From contig JADDOH010000168.1 of the NCBI GenBank assembly GCA_016648135.1, forward strand, positions 305,476-369,475: 64,000 nucleotides of DNA, given 5' to 3'. This document shows positions 1-9,990 of this stretch, piece after piece. This DNA is from Agrypnia vestita. Taxonomy: Eukaryota; Arthropoda; Insecta; Trichoptera; Phryganeidae. A program made the translations under genes and the position numbers. Position 1 is the first letter of the stretch; each line of letters starts with the position of its first letter. The notes below the pieces were generated by a model. That model made no database searches, was not told the DNA's origin, and saw only the letters and a program-made list of their open reading frames with translations.

Positions 1-387
1 GAGAACTCATCTGGCTGAAACGCAACACCGCGGAATGGCATACAGCAAACAAAAATTATTAATTATAGGGGATAAATAATTCTGAATTTCTTGAAAAGCT
101 AATATGTACGAGTTAATATAAAGTCGGCAGGAATAAGCACATCTCCGTCTTCTTTTTTTTTTTAAATAGATCTGTGTGGTCTGTTCTCCAGAGGATAACG
201 CCTAAAGGGCCCTGCACACATTGGCCCAACCTCGGCAGAGACAACGTCTCGTCCAACCTCGCAAAATGGCGGACAGCGATTACACATTAGCCAACGTATC
301 GGCCAACCTCGCTTTGGCTAGAGCGACAGGGGCGCACTGGCACTCTTGGGGGCCCTCGGCGAGAACTAGTGAAGAGGCCCCTGCATT
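1..387. repeat. CpG-containing dispersed repeat, fragment
   Basis: No gene is seen. The stretch from about 211 to 350 repeats words found again near 5.1-5.3 kb and 6.0-6.1 kb, such as ACACATTGGCCCAACCTCGG and AAAATGGCGGACAGCG. It is much richer in CG dinucleotides than its surroundings. The reading frame at 221-427 is a by-product of this repeat and resembles no protein I know. The first 200 bases hold nothing I recognise. Confidence 0.5.
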
Positions 388-765
388 TTATGGAGATGTG
401 CAATATCAAAGTTTGCATTTTTTTTAAAGTTGAACTGTCATGAACTATCATCATTACAGTAACTTATGTAGATTACGAAAAATTTATTCGCTTTAATACA
501 AGTCGAATAAAATGATAAAAACCTTGCGAAAATTGGAAAAAGTTTTTTTTTTACAAGGTTTTTATCGTTTTATTTAAGTTTTATTGAAACAAATAAATTT
601 TTCATAATCGATAAAAGTTACTGTAATGATAGTTCAACTTTTTGCAAAAAATAAGTCAGAAATATTGAAAAAAAATGCAATCTTTGATACTGCATATCTC
701 CATAACTATTGATATTAGGTCATGATTGTTTGAACATTTAACATAGGCAGGAATCAACCGGGCAT
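388..765. mobile_element. Foldback MITE, truncated copy of the 57.99-kb element
   Basis: The left and right parts are inverted relative to each other: a block around ATATCAAAGTTTGCATTTTT near 405-425 faces AATGCAATCTTTGAT near 675. Both match the arms and centre of the complete element at 57989-58549, including the shared word CTATTGATATTAGGTCATG. The outer terminal repeat beginning CAGGGTGTAAC is missing on both sides, so this copy is truncated or rearranged. No coding capacity is visible. Confidence 0.7.
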
Positions 766-1204
766 CTTATAATTTTCACATACATTGATTGAGCTACTTA
801 ACGTGGGTCAGGGGGCTATGTGCAAGCAATTTCAAATACGTGGCTTCAAAGCCGTAGCTGCAAGTAGGCCTATTTTATATCAAAATCAAAGGTATAAGTT
901 AAATATGTAATTGACAAATACTATGTATACTGGAAATAATCACGCTATTTATTCAAGGATTAATATTAAGCTCTTTAAAACATTAATTTATCCTTTAGTA
1001 CCTGCACTAAACCATCATTTTTTTCTTAAGTTCTTAACTTGTTTTTGCCACTTCATCGATAATTAAATTCTTACTTAAATTAATACTTAATTATATTTAT
1101 AAATAAAAGATTAGACATTAACTCCTGATTTAAAGTTGATCTAAGCATATTTTTTATTATTTTTTATTTTGAAAAGATTTGCTCAAAAGTAACAAGGAAG
1201 GGTT
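766..1204. other. AT-rich intergenic, nothing recognised
   Basis: No convincing reading frame, RNA or repeat match is seen here. Confidence 0.5.
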
Positions 1205-1335
1205 ATTTTCTGGTTTGTGTCTTCTGGCCGATGTTTCGGATCCCATTGCAGGGTCCATCATCAGGGCTGATCTACGGCATAGTATCCCAGAAGACACAAA
1301 CCAGAAGATTCTGAGTGGCCGTGGAAACCTAAGAA
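1205..1335 (-). repeat. Repeat with 18-bp inverted arms and hammerhead-like motif
   Basis: An 18-bp word, CTGGTTTGTGTCTTCTGG (1210-1227), is inverted perfectly at 1287-1304. Between the arms, the minus strand at 1227-1267 reads GCC, CUGAUGA, U, a stem-loop (GGACCC/GGGAUCC with one bulge), GAAAC, AUC, GGC. This is the architecture of the Penelope-type ends elsewhere in the window, with ACGUC changed to ACAUC. A second, more decayed copy of the same repeat lies at 28199-28300. Confidence 0.6.
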
Positions 1336-1750
1336 CATTCATAGGGATTGGTTAATATAAACTTATAAGCTATGTAAAGATTAGTAAAGAGCCCTGATTG
1401 AGATAATTCAGAAACAACATAAAAAGCGCACGCTAAACATCTAAAACACTTTTTATTCTCTAAATAGTGAACATAATTCTTTTCTTGCAATTCTAATTCA
1501 TAATCCTCACTCTTTTCTACATCATGATTCAGCTTTGGCTTATCTTGTTCATTTTTGTTATTTTCATCCCATTCAGTCTTTATGAAAGTCTCATATTGGT
1601 CTACAAACTGTTTCAGCTCAATTACTAAATAACTTCTGTCAACTTCAGACAATTTAGCAATACAACATAGAACTTCGCACGGCAAAATATCAACTTTGGT
1701 GATTTCTTGGAATTTTTTGGTGTCCAGCCAGGAACAGTCCATTAAAAGGT
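1336..1750 (-). pseudogene. hAT-family transposase C-terminal fragment
   Basis: The minus-strand translation has the look of the C-terminal dimerisation region of hAT-type transposases of the ZMYM-like group: cysteine-containing segments followed by SGLFTNLYIAYKFILTNP. In the family this is normally followed by a CERSFS-like stretch. Here the frame ends just after NP in unrelated sequence, so the most conserved part is cut off. No terminal repeats were found. The other end abuts a P-element remnant at about 1755. The family call rests on residue pattern from memory. Confidence 0.55.
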
Positions 1751-1754
1751 GGTA

Positions 1755-1846
1755 CCAAAGTATAAACGGTAACCCGGGATGAATTGTGAAGCTTTCGATG
1801 CCAAAGTATAAACGGTAACCCAGGATGAATTCTGAAGCTTTCGATG
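1755..1846 (+). repeat. 46-bp tandem duplication at a transposon junction
   Basis: The 46-base unit starting CCAAAGTATAAACGGTAACC occurs at 1755-1800 and again at 1801-1846 with a few differences. The second copy overlaps the start of the P-element-like reading frame (ATG at 1825), and the first carries the same coding word out of context. The duplication lies where the hAT fragment meets the P-like fragment. Confidence 0.85.
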
Positions 1847-2515
1847 CTCTTAGATCAAAATCTTCTTCCACTGAATATAAAATTGTTGCGAACTTAGCCC
1901 TCGATGAAATGGCTATCAGAAAGCACATCGAATATGACGGAGAAAATTATTACGGGTACGTAGATATGGGTACCGATATCAACGATGATGATCTTGCGGT
2001 AGCAAAAGATGCTTTTTTGTTTTTTTTTGACTGCCATAAATTCGAATTTCAAACTCCCATTAGCATATTTTATGTGGAAGGACCTAACGGTCAATAGCGT
2101 GCATCTTTGATAAATGGATGTTTAGAAAAAGTTCATGCAGCTGGCGTAGAAGTAGTTTCATTAACTTTTAACGGCTGTCCCGTTAACATATCAATGGCAA
2201 AAATTCTAGGATGATCATTTGACTATAATAATTTAAAGCCAACTTTTAAGCATCCATCTACAAACCAAGAAATTGTAATTTCTTTGGACGCATACCATAT
2301 GTTAAAATTAATAAGAAATTGTTTTGAGAGTAAAAAAGTTATCATAGAAAACGAAAATAATGAAATCAATTGGAATTTTCTGAAAAAGTAAACTCTCTTT
2401 AAGAAAAAGAAAACATGCATTTCGGTAACAAATTGCGGCGGCAACATATTAAATGTCATAATCAAAAATTAAAGTATGCAAGTCGATTATTTAGTAATAG
2501 TGTAGCGCCATGATT
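1825..2515 (+). pseudogene. P-element/THAP9-like transposase remnant
   Basis: The frame from 1825 contains LALDEMAIRK (residues 24-33), then a YYGYVDMGT segment, and continues past an in-frame TAG (2095-2097) with VEVVSLTFNG and ISLDAYHMLKLIRN. This order is typical of the catalytic region of P-element and THAP9-type transposases. There is a further TGA at 2212-2214 and a TAA at 2389-2391. A frameshift near 2400 then leads to MHFGNKLRRQHIK, the next family block. Where the family usually has Asp-Gly after the SLT segment, this copy has Asn-Gly (codon at 2170), so a putative catalytic Asp is lost. The N-terminal THAP domain and the C-terminus are absent. It is clearly dead. Confidence 0.8.
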
Positions 2516-2890
2516 GCTTTAAGAAACCAATTTGTGTTGAAAATAAAGATTAAATTTTTTATTTTTTAGATATAGCCAAAAATTATTATCATGCAAATTA
2601 TCAACCGTTTTTTTTGGATATTTAGTTTTTTTGTCTTTTATGTAAGTAGATTTGTTTTAAAAATAAAATTATGATTGTTTAAAAATGAAAATTATGAAAA
2701 AATTATAAATTATAAAAAAATACAAACATTAATGCCTTTTATGGCGGTCATAACGTATTTATTTTAAATAACCCGTTATTCCATTATTATATAATAAATG
2801 TATAAACATCACTATTAAAGATAACAAATATTATTGTATAAAATACATTAACGTATAACTACGTAAATACTAACATAATAATTAATTTAT
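2516..2890. other. AT-rich intergenic, nothing recognised
   Basis: Very AT-rich sequence with no supported feature. Confidence 0.5.
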
Positions 2891-2892
2891 TT

Positions 2893-2965
2893 GATGCACT
2901 AGGTAGTCTAGTGGTCATGACGTTTGATCTGCAGATTTTTGGTTCAAGCCTTGTTTCAGAACGCT
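2893..2965 (+). repeat. tRNA-like segment (SINE head)
   Basis: The segment has an A-box-like TAGTCTAGTGG and a B-box-like GGTTCAAGCC at normal tRNA spacing, but the acceptor strands do not pair. It is best read as the Pol III promoter part of a decayed tRNA-derived SINE or a tRNA pseudogene. No poly-A or repeat body is obvious. Confidence 0.45.
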
Positions 2966-3338
2966 AGCAAGTTTTTTCATATCACAGGTACATATTATTT
3001 ATTTATAATTCAATGATTTATATAACATTTAAATAAATTCCGCATCTACGATTATAATAAGTAATTTCAGCAGTACTTTCTCATTAAAAATAACACCGTT
3101 TTTTTTCTATAAAACATTAACATTCATTAAATAAATACAGTTTGACAGAGTACGGCCCTGTTTCATCGTTTACGCCTATTTCTCCCACCGTGCGACCCAA
3201 AACAGTGTTTTTTGTATCACTTTTTTTGGCGATGGATTACGTATGCTATTCGACTTTATACGTGTATACATATATATATCTATATTATAAATACGCTGAT
3301 TTCACTTTGTATACAATAATTTTGCCGCGGTTTCCTTG

Positions 3339-3412
3339 TGATGTGTGGCTCAGCCGATAACGCGTCTGACTGCGGATCTGAAGATTCCAGGTTCGAATCC
3401 TAGCAGGATCGA
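3339..3412 (+). pseudogene. tRNA-Arg-like pseudogene or SINE head
   Basis: A-box-like TGGCTCAGCCGATAACGCG, an anticodon arm TCTGA-CTGCGGA-TCTGA and a perfect B-box GGTTCGAATCC lie in tRNA order. The arm resembles insect tRNA-Arg, but the loop would give anticodon GCG, which eukaryotes do not normally use for Arg. The anticodon stem has a T/T mismatch and the acceptor ends do not pair. I therefore call a pseudogene or SINE promoter, not a working tRNA. Confidence 0.5.
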
Positions 3413-3567
3413 GTTTTTTTTTACGGTCGAGAATATTTTGTTTGTTGAAATTTTAATTACATTTTTATAGAAATACTGAATAAATACTTTATCTTCATTA
3501 TATCTAAACTACCCGTAATTAAAAGTGGAAATTTGCCAGATACAAATAGCCGAGAAGCGGCTGACGT

Positions 3568-3592
3568 AAGCAATCGGCGAAGCCGATTGCTT
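3568..3592. repeat. 11-bp perfect hairpin with GAA loop
   Basis: AAGCAATCGGC at 3568-3578 pairs fully with GCCGATTGCTT at 3582-3592 around a three-base loop. A related GAAGCGGC word lies just upstream. Its role is unknown. Confidence 0.7.
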
Positions 3593-3649
3593 TCCTGCTA
3601 GTATTTATTAACTCGCCGATACCAATAATAATAAAATCATTTTCTGCTA

Positions 3650-3835
3650 GTGGATACATTTTTTACGTAATTTTTTCCTTTTGTACGTAATTTTTTACGT
3701 AAATTTATTTAATTTTTTAAAAGTATTTTTTTTTCTTTTTTTCCCTAGAAATTTTTACATAATTTTTTTCCATTCTCTTTTTTACGTAAAATTTTTTACA
3801 TAATTTTTTTCTTTTCGTTTTTTGCCGTTTAGTAC
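3650..3835. repeat. Low-complexity TTTTTTACGTAA-type repeat
   Basis: Irregular repeats of the word TTTTACGTAATTTTT with interspersed T-runs. No coding signal. Confidence 0.6.
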
Positions 3836-4054
3836 ATTTTTCATATAAATAATAACTAATAAAAACATTGCCGTTTATCTGGAAAGTCTGCCTAGTAATT
3901 ATTTAAAATATTTTTTATAAATCTAGTCTGTGCAATTATTTTTTAAAACAGTTTTATTCGTTTATCTCAGAATGTACTAAAACGTCACATAAGATTAATT
4001 ATATATACAGCGACGAAATATTCTTATTATTCATATGTAGTATCTTTTATTCTT

Positions 4055-4646
4055 ATATATGTAGTGCTTTGAACGCAATAGTTTCTAATAGAAATATGTA
4101 TACTGAGGCAAAACTAGTGGTACGTAATGGAATTCTGATACCGTCACTGATGTATGGAAGTGAAGCCTGGAGCTGGCAGAAGAGGAACGAAAGTAAATTG
4201 AATACAGTGGAGATGGGATCCGTCAGACATAGGTGTGGCAAATCCATTTATGATAGAGTAAAGAATGCAGATATTAGAAATGAATGTAAAGCTAAACTTA
4301 GCATAAATAATAGAATTAAAAAAAGGATCGCTCAGATCGTTTGGGCATGTTGAGCGAATGAATGAGGAAAGAATCGTAAGAAAGATATATATGCTATGTA
4401 TAGAAAGATATTATGTAGATGGCGCCAGAAATACAGGACCGCGGAATACTACAGTGGCATGACTAGATTAACCAGATACTGAAACATGGTCCCGTTAGAA
4501 GCCTCAACAACCGGCGAGCTTGCATGCGAAGATGTATGGATGTGGATGAGGCGAGAATTGTAAGTCAGGACAGAAGAGTATGGCGCTCTATCCTCTCTTC
4601 CTACCCCCAAGGGGGAAACGGCGTGATGGTAAGTAAGTAAGTAGTA
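4055..4646 (+). pseudogene. Non-LTR retrotransposon 3' end (LINE family 1)
   Basis: The frame at 4069-4353 contains YGSEAWSWQKRNESKL followed by RVKNADIRNE, the segment after the reverse transcriptase core in many insect LINEs. A frameshift near 4345 leads to a HVERMNEERIVRK-like continuation. The sequence ends with a conserved 3' piece (CCCCAAGGGGGAAACGGCGTGATGG) and a GTAA tandem tail at 4629-4642. The same 3' piece with a GTTA tail ends a copy near 25.0 kb, and a short coding scrap lies at 62645-62703. Heavily truncated at the 5' side. Clade not assigned. Confidence 0.75.
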
Positions 4647-4659
4647 TTTTTTTCTTTCT

Positions 4660-4745
4660 TTCCTTTTTTATATAAATAAATAAAAACTTATTCCTTAGGA
4701 AAAACATGTAAAAATATTGTCATTTTTGACGGGTTACAGCTAGTT
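4660..4745 (-). repeat. Dispersed repeat Z, partial copy
   Basis: Read on the minus strand this begins CAACTAGCTGTAACCCGTC, followed by AAAATGACA and CCTAAGGAATAAG. The same order is found on the plus strand at 40605-40820 and 49995-50240, and on the minus strand at 20640-20760. Fuller copies also contain a GACAGACAGACAGACAATG block. It is non-coding. The CTAG at one end would fit a Helitron 3' end, but nothing else proves it. Confidence 0.55.
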
Positions 4746-5142
4746 GAATATAATAAATATTTCTGAAAATATTATTTATCCATTTTGTACAATTTTTAAA
4801 GTAAAAACCTTTATAGCCGTATATATTTAAAATATAAAATAATTCATGTATATTATTTTCAATCGGTTTGACGAAACAAATAAAAAAAAATAGTAATTAC
4901 TTTGGTTACGACTAAATAAAGTTGTTGAAATAAATTGATATGAATTATGAATTATATGAATAAATATGAATTATAAAACTCATTCATTGTACACATAATT
5001 AATTTCTGTCCATACAACTAACTTTTCATTGCTCCACGATAGCTTAGTGACTCATGCTTTCTTTGAAGTTTATTCAAGATACCGACAAACGATGGATATG
5101 AACCAAGTTTGGCCAAACCTCGCTGAGTTGCGCAAAAAAACC

Positions 5143-5197
5143 CCTGTACACATTGGGCCAATGTCATTTTGGGTCATCTCAGCCAATGTGTATACGG
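5143..5197. repeat. 55-bp palindromic unit
   Basis: CCTGTACACATTGGGCC at the left is answered by GGCTGAGATG...CCAATGTGTATACGG-type inverted sequence at the right, 55 bp in all. A second unit of identical length lies at 6049-6103. Both sit in the same CpG-containing repeat. Confidence 0.6.
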
Positions 5198-5319
5198 TCC
5201 GGGAACCTCGGCAGAGCGTCAAACTTGCAAAATGGCGGACAGCGATTACACATTAGCCAACGTCGGTGTCGGCGAACCTCGCAATGATCGAAGCGCGTTG
5301 CGCGTTGCCGGCTGAGCCT

Positions 5320-5957
5320 AGGGTTGCCAACTATACTGTTAAAAACAGTATCATATTGTTTTTCACTACATTATACTTTTTACTGTTGAACAAAAATAAA
5401 GTATACAAAATACTGTTTTCAGCATCAAAATTATTCAGACTGAAACGCTCACAGAAATATTAGTATGGATGATTTATATTCAGAATTAACAAATTTCAAA
5501 GTAATTTATAAAAAAGTATCAGAAGACAAAGATTTTCTTGAAATGAGTACTGGCCAAAAGTGGAGCCATTTATTAGTAAACAACTCAGAAGAATTTAAAA
5601 ATAATACTAAAATTGTCTCATATCTACTTTCTGTTCCCGCCACCTCAGCATTTACTGAAAGAATTTTTTCAGTAATGAATGCAAAGTGGCGGGAGGATAG
5701 AAATAGAGCAAATATTAATTTAATAAAAAATGCTCCTCATTTATTTTAATTTTAGTTATAATTGTGGTGAGGCGTATGAAGTTTTTAAAAAGAGTGTAAA
5801 TTAATAAGTTGTGCGAGAAGCTCTAAAAATATGTATTTAATACATTAAATAAATAAAATACTGTTCATTTTTCTAAAATACTGTTTAATATTCTTCTCAG
5901 ACTTAAATGTACTTTATTTCTTGTAAAAAAAGTTGACAACCCTAAAAAAAGTTGTCA
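5320..5957 (+). mobile_element. Deleted hAT element with terminal inverted repeats
   Basis: The left end AGGGTTGCCAACT (5320) is inverted as AGTTGACAACCCT (5931-5943), and a second shorter inverted copy GTTGTCAACT follows to 5957. CTGAGCC lies left of the element and TTGAGCC right of 5957, an imperfect candidate for the 8-bp duplication typical of hAT. The element has inserted inside the CpG-containing repeat, splitting it. Only the C-terminal part of a transposase remains. Confidence 0.65.
5465..5749 (+). pseudogene. hAT transposase C-terminal dimerisation fragment
   Basis: A 94-residue frame carries LLSVPATSAFTERIFSVMNA, close to the family pattern in which a Ser/Pro-rich turn, a (C/T)ER(I/V)FS core and a following N..R..L segment form the dimerisation surface. 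The frame then runs to a stop shortly after DRNRANINLIKNAPHLF. The N-terminal zinc finger and catalytic residues are absent, so this is a non-autonomous deletion product within 5320-5957. Confidence 0.75.
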
Positions 5958-6048
5958 ACTTGAGCCACGCCTCTTTCTTTTGATGTGTGCTCGAAAAACC
6001 GACTACCAAGCCAAGTTTGGCAAACGTCTCTACGCACGGCCAAAACGC

Positions 6049-6103
6049 CCTGTACACATTGGGCCAACCTTACTTTGGGCCAACCTCGGCCAATGTGTAT
6101 AGG
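6049..6103. repeat. 55-bp palindromic unit, second copy
   Basis: CCTGTACACATTGGGCCAAC pairs with GGCCAATGTGTATAGG across a short spacer. Same length as the unit at 5143-5197. These may be tiny MITEs or pieces of one longer foldback repeat. Confidence 0.6.
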
Positions 6104-6107
6104 CTCC

Positions 6108-6330
6108 TTAAATGTGATATGGATTCCCAGCTGCCCTTCCATCTTTTGGGAGGTCTTCCGCGAGGGCGGGTCCGTGAGGCTGATTATGTAGTGCGATATA
6201 AGGGAGCCTGGTGCTGTCCATTTTCCGGACATGACCATACCAATCCCTCCTTCGCTGTCTACTCCGTCGTACAATGTCCCGTTTGCTTAGTCCTGACTGT
6301 ATCTGTCTTTGCTTCAACTCCATATGCTAT
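6108..6330 (-). pseudogene. LINE C-terminal fragment
   Basis: The minus strand encodes RRRDWYGHVRKMDSTRLP, matching the common R-x-W-x-G-H-V-x-R-M block near the end of many LINE ORF2 proteins. A frameshift later gives a GRPPKRW-like segment, also typical. It is 5' truncated and ends directly at the palindromic unit. Clade not assigned. Confidence 0.65.
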
Positions 6331-8270
6331 TATTGGTCTTACGCATGCTTTTTACTCCCTTTCTTTTAGCCCGTAGCGTCTGCTTGTCTACTTGTCTGAC
6401 GAAAAAACTTTGGATCGATTTTTAACCCTTTTCCCGTGATCCAATCGAGCTGAAACTTTGCAAGCAGACTCGCGGCGACGATAAAAATGGTCTAACCAAT
6501 TTTTGTTTAAATTTTTTTAATTATTATAGCATAATTTTGGATTTTTCGAAATTTAAATGTTTTTTTCAAATTGGAAACCATACAAATGTTCTAGGAAATT
6601 AATAAAATAACCGATATGATTTTAAAAAACGTGAAACCATTGAAATTAAAAATATAAGTACACTCACTTAAAAAATATCAACATCCATACCAGGTTTAAA
6701 TCAAAACACCAACGTTATATTCCGTTTGAACCGCAGTTTGCAAGAAAAGTTTGATTACTACAACTGATGACGTCACGGAATATTTAAAATTTGAATTACT
6801 CCGTCGGTATTATAGGTAATACACTACGAATTTCGAAATTTATGACAACTGGTTCACAGATGACAGCACCCTTCGGTTTTTGAGAAGAAATCGAATAATA
6901 ATTTATTTCTTTTAGATTTCTGCTTAGTTTCCACATTACTCAAATCTGATTCTGACTATTTTAAATCATTTGACGCTGGAAATTCATAAGGTATTATGTT
7001 GTTGATAATTGAATCTATCAAAATCTTGATTAAATTAACTGACAAATGTTTTTAGAATTTAATCTTCAAAGCATGAAATGTCTTATCAAAGCTCTAAACA
7101 TCTGACATTTTAGAAATATATTAAATTCATGTATTATTTAGTGTTATGTTATATGTTTTAATTTGTACTGTATAAATTAGTAACTGTATAAAGTAAAACT
7201 GTATAAATTAGTGTTATGTTCTATGTTTTAATTTGTCTTTAATTATTGTTATATTTTACAAAGAAAGGGAGTATAATATAGGTTTTTATAGGTTAGTTTT
7301 TTAGATCCTCATCTCGCTCTTGATGGCCATATATTTACACACTGCGCACGTGCCATAAAATAATAATCGAGAAAATGATTCTACAAAAATGTACATGAGA
7401 AGCTCTTTTGCGTTATTGCGTTAAATGTGATGAAAAAATAGTTATATTAACGAAATTTCATTTTAAGCCTAAAATCAACTTTAGTGGTTTGCCAACTATA
7501 AGATTTATAATTTGTAAAATAATGTTCTCTTTAAAATGTCATTACTAAAATAGAGTAAGGAAGCCTTACTTCTAGCTGGTGTAAGACGCATGAGTCCGCA
7601 GAAAACTAATTGTGGGTTTGTGAGTCCTACCTTTTATTATACCTACGACTACTCGCGAGAAAACGAAGGATTCCATAAAAATAATAATTGCCGAAATGTG
7701 CTCTTTACCTACGTATGTATATATGTAAGTTCAAATGAGTGGAATGAAAATTTTATTATCTTGATAAGTATAAACGGGAAAAGGGGAACTAACTGGTGTT
7801 AGAATAGATTGTTATCAAAACTCATATTTTTCAATATTTGTCTTAATTGAATTATTTATTTTGAAATCGCCGTACCCATATTTACAAATAATTGATACAT
7901 ATTTCGGTAATTTCTCAATTAATACTTCGAGTCGATAAAACAAGCAAAAAAAATATTTTTTTCGATTTCTATTTAAGAAAACAATGAAATATATTTGTCT
8001 AAATATATCAATTATCTCTTAAAGTACATATTTTAGTAAATATTTCGAGTTTATAAGGTTCGATTATGAATCTTGGTACACCTAAGTATTCTTAATTAAT
8101 ATTTAAATATTTCATTAATGAATTCCTGTAATTTCTCTAATATCTGTCTTTTAATACAACTGGTCACAATACATTGATTTGAGTTATCCCATCGACCTTG
8201 GAGAACATAGGTCTTGCTATCATAGCCGGCACTGGTAAAAGCAAAGAATTTTCAGGGTCTTGCTTTCTTT
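6331..8270. other. AT-rich intergenic; a 70-bp duplication at 7138-7238
   Basis: No gene is supported. TTAGTGTTATGTTNTATG occurs at about 7138 and again 70 bases later, a partial tandem duplication. The frame at 7590-7802 has no recognisable feature. Confidence 0.45.
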
Positions 8271-8277
8271 ATACTTA

Positions 8278-8436
8278 TGTGGGGTATAAAATCAAAGGCA
8301 GCAATATCCAAAAAAAAACTAATGCAGTCATCGTGAATTAATTTATTACGTATTACATTCAAGATTTTATAGGAAACATGATTTTGGAAGGGATAGAAAT
8401 ATAAAATCTCGAATCATTTTATATAAGTAATCCTCG
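8278..8436 (+). mobile_element. TGTGGGGTATAAAA palindromic MITE, half copy
   Basis: Starts TGTGGGGTATAAAATCAAAG after a TA and keeps GGCAGCAATAT and GGAAACATGATTTTGGAAGG, which are shared with the complete copies at 17438-17683 and 49196-49444. The right arm is lost after AGTAATCCTCG at 8436, where an unrelated hairpin begins. Confidence 0.7.
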
Positions 8437-8500
8437 TACCATGGGCGACTTCACCCTTTACTACGTTTGTAGAACACACAGGGTGAAGTCGCCCGTGGTA
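8437..8500. repeat. 21-bp inverted repeat hairpin
   Basis: TACCATGGGCGACTTCACCC at 8437 pairs with its inverse at 8480-8500 with a single mismatch, around a 22-base loop. It starts exactly where the adjacent MITE is broken. Confidence 0.75.
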
Positions 8501-8659
8501 GGTACTTCCTTTGTTTAATATCACTGGAATATAAGCGCTGGTCACACCGCGCTCGCTCCATTGCTAATATCGCCCTGGTTAAACGTCAATCAAAGACTGA
8601 TGATATGTTGTGCGACGCCCCTTGCTTTTATAGGTAAATAAAAAAATTATTTATTTAAT

Positions 8660-8870
8660 TATTTCAAAAAATCCTTGTTTACAATATAATAATAATTTAA
8701 CAATAAAAATATAACATAAGAATACACAATTATTATTTTTTTGTTAGATTTGTGGATTATGCCACTCTACTAGGCTACGCCTGTCCCAGAATGGCGTTAT
8801 AGAACACAATTATAATATTTTTTGAATTCGTCAATAATATTTGTTTTCATAAGGTAATAATTATGTATCT
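8660..8870. repeat. Dispersed repeat M, copy 1
   Basis: Very similar to 53235-53480, including the unique-looking core ACTAGGCTACGCCTGTCCC and long matching AT-rich flanks. Non-coding. It may be a LINE or SINE 3' region. Confidence 0.75.
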
Positions 8871-9990
8871 ACAAAGTATGAAGTGCGATGTTAGTGATAG
8901 GTTGAGTGAGTCATAAGTCCAAGTGTAAATTTGTGTAGAATATTGTTTAATGTAAAAAGGGTTAAAAGTTTGTTTAAGATTATTTTTAATTTTTCTTAAT
9001 TAATTCATTTATTTATGTAGGTATATATTTTTATTTATATTTTTTTTATTTTTTTTTTTTTTATTTATATATTATTTATATTTATATTTATTATGCAATT
9101 ACAGTAAGTAAATTTTCAGTTGCTGTTCTACGTTTAGAGATAAGCCAGCCATAAATGTCTTTCGAGATTTTACGTTAACTGCCTAGTCGTTACGAGATTC
9201 GTGTGGTTCATCCTAGAACCTTCTAATATTTTTTTGATTTTTGTGATTGATTTTTGTTTAAAAGGTGTAAAAGGATGTACAATCTTTGATTACGTGTAAT
9301 TGTTTTCGATTACTACATTTTACATCACGTAATTATATCCTTGATCGTATAAATATCTCTACGAAACGTTTATCTATGTAGACTGAAAATCACCCGCCTA
9401 TTTACTTTCCTAAGTACTACTTCAGCCAGAAAGTTAATTAAATCTGTTTTCCTGTTGAAAGTAATTGTTAACATCACAAAAGGTGATCTCTCTTTTGTTC
9501 CCAGCAACGTTTAGTTGGATGTGATTATTTTCCCTGTTCAGTATGAAGGAGGATTTTCTGTTTCGCGTTCCGGGTTCGGAAGCACCTGTCCCGCCTCCCG
9601 GCCGGCGATACGGACGGCATTAAATTCGAACGTCCATAAATAGTTAAACCTCGGAGACATTACGTCCCGCCGAGGAATGATGGCGGGAATGATAAAAACT
9701 AAGATGGCTGCTTTCGTATCTTGATAAAATATTTAAATTTCCCTTCGAATTTTCACGGGCGAGGGATTTTATCGCTTCCGCTGCGGATCATTTTGAATTT
9801 CTTGCGTAATGTTATCGTTTATAACTCAATTAAATTATCTTTCTAATACAAATTTCGTATTATTGTATTAAGGCATTCTTCATAATTAGAACGTACAACC
9901 CTACATTCGCAAATCAATAGATATTGACATATTTTTAGACTGTAAGAAGAAATTCAAATAGAACATTTCATCGCAATTAACAATACGGAT
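8871..9990. other. Intergenic; GC-richer non-repetitive island at 9540-9790
   Basis: No gene. The part around 9540-9790 (CCCGCCTCCCGGCCGGCG and following) is much more GC-rich than its surroundings and matches no repeat in the window. It could be single-copy or regulatory DNA. Confidence 0.4.

Noticed and set aside
1751..1928. 5' extension of the minus-strand frame 1329-1928 into the P-element region
   Set aside because: The part beyond 1750 is antisense of the 46-bp duplication and the P-element remnant; only 1336-1750 resembles hAT.
3568..3592. Hairpin as a transcription terminator
   Set aside because: This is eukaryotic DNA and there is no gene upstream; a perfect hairpin alone does not support the call.
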